Part shown: positions 56,345-64,000 of the stretch, piece after piece
Numbering within the stretch: the first letter of the stretch is position 1
Layout of the letters: the number at the start of each line of letters is the position of its first letter
Source: Hysterangium stoloniferum
Taxonomy: Eukaryota > Basidiomycota > Agaricomycetes > Hysterangiales > Hysterangiaceae
Direction: 5' to 3'
NCBI GenBank assembly: GCA_015178975.1
Contig: WHVD01000001.1
Location: forward strand, 620,001-684,000
Length of the DNA: 64,000 bases
Position numbers and translations under genes: made by a program
The notes under the pieces: generated by a model
What the model was told of the DNA's origin: nothing
Database searches by the model: none
The model's input: the letters and a program-made list of their open reading frames with translations, nothing else

Positions 56345-58076
56345 ATGTCGCACAGTGCGCTTCGCATCCCCGAGATACTTTCCCTTGTACTCAACTACAC
56401 TGATCACCAAACTGCTTTGTCAAGTGCACTTGCATGCAAAACTTGGCTGAATCCTGCTCTCGATGAACTGTGGAGGTGCATCAAAGATCCATTTGCCTTG
56501 TTCAAATTGCTTGGTCCCATGCATGTCACTTCGGAGCAGAAGTCAGTCTGTATTGTATGTGTTGAGTTTATGATTGTCTCGATGGGTATGAGACTAGCTT
56601 TTTTTTTGTGCTTAGTGGATATACTCTGCATTCATTATGCCCTCCGACTGGACGCGATTTCACTATTACGCACGTCGAATACGGCATTTTGAATATACAG
56701 AGGTTGCCACTGGAAACCAGGTCGATGCATCTGTCCTGGCAGAAATAGCTCGAACACGTCTTAACCTCGTGCTTCTGCCGCATTTAAAACACCTCCACTG
56801 GAATAGTAAACATCTCAATTACGCGACTTTATTCATGCATTCCGGAATATGTCAGTTGACGGTCTCCATCGATCGACCTTTTCTAGCCGAAGAAGGATTC
56901 GCCGAAGCCCGGGCATTTCTAGTCGAATGTGCGACCAGGCTTCCTAACCTCACCATCTTGGACCTACGTGGTTCATTCTCCGTTGTCCGGGTGCAAACTC
57001 GACTATTGGGGCTATTAAGAAGCTTAAAGCGATTAACGACGTTAATACTTCCACGGTACTGGATCACGAGTACCGTTTTGGCTTCTGTTGCGGATTTGCC
57101 ATGTTTGGATACTATTCAGTGGGAGTATTGTATTCAAGGAGAAGGCGACGTGAAGGACGTTGAGACATTTGAGCTGGTGGAACAACATGGATCGTTCATC
57201 TCATTGGTTGACATCAGTCTCGAAATTGATTTTACAATTGCAATTAACCTTTTCGAAACCGCAACCTTTCCCACTCGTCTAACATCCCTTATGATACGTC
57301 CCATTGCCACAGTGACACCCACCGACCTGTCCAATTTTTTGCAACTCTGCGCCACCAGATGTCGCGCACTTAGCACTCTCCATCTTGAACTGTTCCCCAA
57401 TAAGCCTCAGCAAGTCAACGGCTCACATGACATAACACTTGAAACACTACGACCTCTTTTATCATGCCTGAATATTACCCGATTCTCAATTTCCTGGCCA
57501 TCACAGCTTTGTCTTACTGACAACGATGTGGAAGAACTCGTACGGCGATGGCCTGATTTAACAGAGCTTGACCTTGCTTTTGATCCATACATACCCTCAC
57601 CGCCTCGATTGACGCTCGCCAGTCTTATTTCTATAGCTACACATTGCCCCAAACTACAGGAACTTGGAATTTACCTCGATCTCACCTCTCCCCCTCCACC
57701 CATCCCGTCATCATCATCTTCCTCCTCAACTATACCCTGTCTTCCAGACATCCGCAATCTTTACGTTGGTCCTTCCCCAATATCGGAAGAAAATGCAAAG
57801 CCAACTGCCCTTTTCCTAAGTCGCTTGTGCATCTCACCCTCCTCGTTCGACCTACAGCTACACCCAGGCATTTCTTGGGAGCCCATCTTTCAGGCGACCA
57901 TGACCCCTGAGACGAGAGATATTCTCATGAAGTACAGCCTGTTGTGGAAGACGGTTGGGGAGTATTTGCCAATGTTGGTTACCTTGAGATCAGAAGAATT
58001 GGCAAAAGTCAGGAAGCTGGAGAGGGAGGTAGAGATCTTGAGAAGTGGAAGGAAGAGGAAGGAGGAAAAAAAGTAG
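56345..58076 (+). CDS. F-box protein with leucine-rich repeats
   Basis: Two exons, 56345-56554 and 56616-58076 (61-nt intron with GTATGT donor), give 556 aa. The N-terminal ~45 residues form an F-box: 'LRIPEILSLVLNY' and 'SALACKTWLNPALDELW'. The next conserved piece, 'IMPSDWTRFHYYARRIRHFE', is typical of basidiomycete F-box proteins. It is followed by irregular leucine-rich repeats ('LPHLKHLHW', 'LPNLTILDLRG', 'WPDLTELDLAF', 'CPKLQELGIYLDL') and a Ser-rich loop (~405-415). The end is a Lys/Glu-rich helix, 'RKLEREVEILRSGRKRKEEK'. By family it is an SCF ubiquitin-ligase substrate receptor; the substrate is unknown. Start chosen as the ATG directly before the F-box. Confidence 0.88.
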
Positions 58077-59418
58077 GAGTGTGTGTTTTCTTTGTCTTTC
58101 AGACGTGATAGGGTGAAGCCGTGAAATCGATTTGACTAAGAACTCGCAGAAGCATTCATTTTTGCTACCTCTTAACACAACACTCCCGAATCCTTAACTT
58201 ATGGGTTAAGTATTGACTCCTGTAGTTTGCCTCTTTTCTACACACTTTTTTTCCCCCTCACATTATCTGTTTTCAATTAAAAAATCCATTATAGAAAGAG
58301 CTGTGTAATGATGTCGTCCACCCCGCTGTTCACATATCTTCACACAACTGTAAAAATTGTTTACCTCCAGAGTTCCCGTTGAACTCGTAGCAATCACCCA
58401 CGAATCCGATTAACCTAGGAAAGTTGAAGCCCAAAGCTTTGAGAAATCAAACTATGTAACATACGGACTATCTCGGGGAAAAGGTTAACTGGCAAATCGT
58501 ACGAAATTATGAGTGGATAGACGGAATCTGCGTGTCATTCCATGCTGGAATATGTAGTGTGGACCTCGGGCCCTTTGTCCTCTGCTAGCTGAGGACCTGG
58601 AGCATTACATGTTTCATATATATTCTGGCACTGAGAATGCCCCAAAACTTTGAATAATCTAATTTGGAAAGGAGACTTTCCTAGAATCAAAAAATTGATA
58701 GTAAAATTTATGGTTTCTATGAACGTTAGAGGATATTCCGAGATCGACAATTCAACCTCAGCGATGTGATTCACCATTTTCTGATAATCTGTATTACGCG
58801 AATGTAAATATATACAACGGATCGTCAGGCTCCTCTGAATCCTCTCTTCTCTCTCCCATTTGCGATACGCGTCTCATCTCCTCATCTCCTCATCTCCGAA
58901 TGATGATTCATTTCCCGCAAGAGAAATGACTTATAATGGCAAAAACCATAACAATCGATTGAAAGCGTTCACTTCTTTGAATGTTTGTGGGTGGTTGACT
59001 GACATCATAAAACCTGAATCATGGTATCCATTTTCTAGGGATGTGGCTCGAGCCTGAAAAGTCAATTTATAATCAATACGACAGAGGGAGTTGTTGTCTT
59101 GGGAGTCGCTTATCAGTTTTTTCTTTTTGGATACGGCAAGAGCCTCGTATATAATTGTGCTCTATGCCAATGATAGAGAGGGGTTACCAGTTTACCTTCC
59201 TGGTAGACCGTCATAGAGTGCACGCACTGTGGTACCTCCTTCGGATGTTTCACCAGACCATATTCCGTGCACGTCTGATACCTGACATTCTTGCCCTATC
59301 TCCTAAAATGTATTGGCTTGGTTTTTTACAGAAGACAACTACAAAACTATTATTACATCCGGAGAGCATCGTCTATTCCATAATTTCAATATACTCCGAG
59401 TCAACCACCCAACCATGC
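58077..59418 (+). other. Intergenic; promoter-like sequence and possible gene remnant
   Basis: A TATA-like 'gtaaatatatac' (58804) and C/T-rich tract with tctcctca repeats (58845-58900) precede plus-strand pieces that look coded: 'VLGVAYQFFLFGYGKSLVYN' (~59095-59155) and 'FTEDNYKTIITSGEHRLFHN' (~59320-59380). They fall in different frames and match no family that I recognise. Perhaps a broken gene whose 3' side overlaps the hydrolase gene below. Confidence 0.25.
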
Positions 59419-60838
<1,420 letters not shown>

Positions 60839-61560
60839 AGATAAGAAGAAACAGATTGAAGAGTGCTAGTGAATACTAAAGTGAATGCTCAGAGTTCCGA
60901 TTGCCTGAGATTTCCCACGAGTCTAGCTCAATGTTCAAGCGCTCATGGCCCGACGATGTCTGACTTGTAACACTTACCAACTTTATTTTGGGCAGGTGGC
61001 CTACAATAAAGAGTGGGCTGAGCTGATCACTGCGTCTTAAGAGCACCTGAGTAACAGAGATGGATTCCCCATTTATATTGAACGGTAGATCCACCCAGAT
61101 GACGATCAGTTACGATATCAGCTACCTATATAGTTTGAACTTATCAGAAAAGGTGAAAGTTTTAGTGGTGGAGAGTCTTCGCACGCTCCGTGTAAACGCT
61201 GCAGTTATATCTCTTGCAGGAAACTATCGCAGCTGGCCACCTCCGCATCTTCCTGTCGAAATTTCATTGTGAGCTCAACTATATCGAGTTCTTCCAGCCC
61301 TCAAGACGAATCCGCCAGATACCTTGCGATCTGTCCCGCTGAAAACATTCCGGCTTTTGGGAAATCCTATGTACCGATGGATAGATCCCTACCGGTCTGG
61401 TTTAGGGGCTTCCGAAGCTCGAATTCAAGTCCGTAAGTTCAGCTCTACCAAGTATTAAGCTTATTTTATTAAGTCCCACTGACACATTACAGAGGCTGTC
61501 GCTTGTGCGTTTGGTTGATCGCCTGCCCACCACTTCATGGTGGCCAAATTGGGTGTTGAT
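60839..61560. other. Possible small gene or exons, unassigned
   Basis: On the plus strand, 61290-61430 reads in one frame as 'PPDTLRSVPLKTFRLLGNPM' and 'YRWIDPYRSGLGASEA', then meets a good donor (GTAAGT at 61432) with a possible acceptor ATTACAG at about 61491. Upstream, 61060-61270 is an open frame starting MDSPFILNGRSTQMTISYDI. On the minus strand a frame from 61094 also has a donor (GTAAGTG at 60977). The family is not recognised, so strand and extent are uncertain. Confidence 0.25.
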
Positions 61561-61579
61561 GATGAAAAAATCTCGCTCA

Positions 61580-61610
61580 GTTCTCATGGAAAAAAAAAAG
61601 GGGGGGGGCA
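61580..61610. repeat. Poly-A/poly-G homopolymer tract
   Basis: A run of ten A's is followed directly by nine G's at about 61591-61609. It lies in noncoding sequence and is prone to base-count errors. Confidence 0.7.
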
Positions 61611-61719
61611 TCCCCATATGTTGTTCATAATGTATATTAGAGTGTTTTCACAAGAGGCATAAGGCATAGCTTTTATTTTTTGTGTGGAAAACCGTTTGCA
61701 CAAAGTCCAAGTTGGTGGT

Positions 61720-62310
61720 ACATAAGTGAACTGCACTATTCTTTTCATCATCCTGTCTCATCTCCATCCTGATGCTCTCCCATCACCTGTTCTACATGTA
61801 AATGTTATTTGCCACCTCATACCCTCTAGAATACCTTTGTTACATCATATTCTAGTCTGATCCCTACTCCTTCCTGTGCTTCCATTGGCCCATCACTACT
61901 TCTCACTTCCTTGATTGGACCTCTGCTCATCTATTACACCTTTGTATAAAGTTCCTACCATGTATGTATGCTACTACTCATTAGTCCTAATATTGACTTA
62001 GATTACCCCCATTTAGTCTTCAGCCACCTTACTCCCCCTCTAATATCTTTGAAGGCATCACTGGCAAGCTGCAACCATTTACCCTACAACTTTTAGCATT
62101 TTGGCCCTCTGGTCAAACAAGCTAAGTGTTGTCTTGAGTTCTTATCATACTATCTGCTCTGTCTGAAATACCAGAGCACCTCAACAGTTTGTTTGAGGGT
62201 GCAACACATACATAAGTTGAAGCCAAGCTCCACCCATTTTGTTGAGTCAGACCTCCTGACTAGTATGATCTCTATTGTTGGCCCTCCAATATGGAGCACC
62301 CTTTTCCCCT
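61720..62310 (+). repeat. LTR copy, family B
   Basis: Shares long blocks with 10300-10690: 'attgacttagattaccccc', 'gctaagtgttg', 'ttatcatactatctg', 'gagtcagacctcctgact', and the tgaagccaag motif at 62218. Same orientation. No body attached on the left. Confidence 0.65.
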
Positions 62311-62511
62311 CTGCTTAGATCTTAACACCCACAGTGTGTCCAGAAGCCCTTGTAGACCTAGTTCATAATACATACCTGCCCCATCATCACCTGCTTTTCC
62401 TAGGATTTTGTAAGGGCAACCCCTGCTGCCTGTGATACTCACACTAGGCTGGCAGGAGGGAATCCAAATTGATATTAGAAATGATATATATACAAACGGG
62501 ATTGTTTTAAC

Positions 62512-62688
62512 CCCTTGTTATGTTTTTCGGACTCACCAATAGCCCCTCCACCTTTCAGACAATGATGAATGTCATTTTCCATGATCTCATCATGGAGGGT
62601 GTAGTGGTCATTTATCTGGATGACATTTTGATATTCACCAAAACACTGCAAGAGCACTACTGTGTGTCACATCTAGTCATGCAATGTG
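62512..62688 (+). mobile_element. Gypsy fossil fragment: reverse transcriptase
   Basis: A short frame reads 'MFFGLTNSPSTFQTMMNVIF' and 'VVVIYLDDILIFTKT', the Gypsy reverse transcriptase core with its YLDD box. It is cut on the right by an LTR of family A at 62689. A small dead fragment. Confidence 0.8.
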
Positions 62689-63300
62689 TTACAACCAGAA
62701 TTCCCACCGGACTTTAGGCACTAACTTATACGCACCCATTGTCAGTTTACCGGAATTCCCGCCAGACTCCGTACGTTAGACTTGTCTACGTTCAACTTCG
62801 TTACATTGTGTATCAGTCACCGGAATACCCACTGGACTCCGTCCCTGTCTATGTCCGACCTCATCCCATGCATCAGTCACCGGACCCCACTTGGAAAACC
62901 TGTCACCCCTCTAACTGAGCCCCATTCCTGTTTTAGTCAAATGACCTGTCACGATTCGGACTCCGCTCCCGCTCCGTTTCCCATTATGGTTTATGATTTG
63001 TCACAATTCGGACTCTGCTCTGTTCCGTCCCATTCCTAACACCAAATTTAGTGTTTACTATTTCCATTTTATGTTTTGCTATTTTCATTTCATTATTACT
63101 GGATTTGGTATGTCATTCATTCCATGATCCATATAGTCTGGCAGATGTTGTACATACAATCCAGTCAGAAAATTGGCTTAGATTCCCCCCAGTAATCTAA
63201 TACATTTTCCACTTTAAACTCCTACTTGCATCACACCGCTCATGCTAGTCGGAGCCCACGGGCTCTGGCACATCTATCTCTCTTGACTATCTCGACTCAC
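62689..63300 (+). repeat. LTR copy, family A, 3'-truncated
   Basis: Starts TGTTACAACCAGAATTCC and follows LTR A at 11296 for about 600 bp, up to 'catctatctctctt'; the right ~190 bp of the family, including tgaagccaag, is missing. Confidence 0.75.
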
Positions 63301-63309
63301 GATGTAAGT

Positions 63310-64000
63310 TTGTTAGGAATATACCTAATAACCTGCATGCAACGGTCAAGTCTTTATGACGGTCACTAACACAGTCATTCTTGAAACCAGTCTATAACCA
63401 AACACACTCGGAGCGAGAGGCTAGAGATCGAACCTTGGATGACGTAATTGAAGATGAATACAAAAGGCTGATGTAAGCCCAATGTCGTAGATCAACAATA
63501 AGAGACACTATAGTATCCCTTACTGGCCGTAGGAGTGAGACTGAGAGTAAGACTTAAGAGATTGTCCTTAAGAATGAGCTTCGGAATGAGATACAACAAA
63601 ATTGCTTGTTCAATAGTGGGCAAAAGAGAGGCCCTTATATACATGAGGAAGCACAGGTCAAAACAAACATCTAAAAACAACGACACAATAACGATGCGAT
63701 ATGGTGTGAGTCATTTCTGAGTCATCACAATAGGAGTGTTAGTAAAGCTGTGAACAATAATAGGGGGAGGCTGCGCTGAACAATAAGAGAATGTCAAACA
63801 AAAGATGAGATCAGACATGTAATACAGATAAATGGGGAAACACAATAGAACAATAGGGGAAGTGAGTCAGACAATAGGGATGATGGAGTAATAGAAGTGA
63901 TGGCTGATGAAACATCGATGATATGAGTCAGAAACACTCAAGAATCCCATGATAATGTGTCACCCTCAAATGCTATGCTCGATTTTAAAATCTTGACAAT
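63310..64000. repeat. Probable further LTR sequence, runs off the window
   Basis: Begins near tgttaggaatatacctaata, an LTR-like start, and is rich in short direct repeats such as caataggg (63730-63890). No host gene is supported in this stretch. Family not assigned. Confidence 0.35.

Overview
The window looks like a mushroom-forming basidiomycete (Agaricomycete) chromosome. Intact genes are cut by many introns of about 45-60 nt with GT(A/G)AG(T) donors, and several families are typical of this group: DUF6533 seven-helix membrane proteins, aminoglycoside-phosphotransferase-like kinases, F-box/leucine-rich proteins and Ser-rich repeat secreted proteins. No bacterial-style operons, rRNA, CRISPR array or convincing tRNA was seen.

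Layout. 1-6.7 kb is decayed: an LTR copy, a LINE tail, two or three broken host-type genes, and one copy of a ~0.95 kb duplicated segment. 7.0-8.7 kb holds a kinase-like gene on the minus strand. 8.8-28.3 kb is a transposon island: two opposed Copia fossils with a nested LTR, several LTR families, a ~10 kb Gypsy (chromovirus-type) fossil that contains a Tc1/mariner transposon and a second LTR insertion, a cluster of unrecognised Pro-rich frames, and an antisense Gypsy fragment. 28.35-33.4 kb carries the second copy of the duplicated segment and a very large secreted Ser/Gly-repeat protein gene. 34-44 kb is ordinary gene space: a phytanoyl-CoA dioxygenase family gene, a candidate MITE, a DUF6533 membrane protein, an atypical SDR, mitochondrial ribosomal protein uS5m, and mitochondrial 3-hydroxyacyl-thioester dehydratase HTD2. 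44.5-53.5 kb is one nine-exon gene for the NuA4 scaffold EAF1/VID21 (2,841 aa as modelled). 53.6-61.5 kb holds MRM2 rRNA methyltransferase, a TFIIIC subunit whose start codon is 7 bp from that of MRM2, a hAT relic, an F-box/LRR gene and a haloalkane-dehalogenase-like hydrolase with a 6-nt microexon. 61.7-64.0 kb returns to LTR debris.

How the genes relate. Three genes serve mitochondria (uS5m, MRM2, HTD2: translation, rRNA modification, lipoate/fatty-acid synthesis) and two serve nuclear gene expression (EAF1, the TFIIIC subunit). They are not an operon; their closeness is compact fungal packing with convergent and head-to-head pairs. No secondary-metabolite cluster or defence island can be supported. 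Exon models were built by hand by matching splice sites to family conservation, and all totals quoted divide by three.
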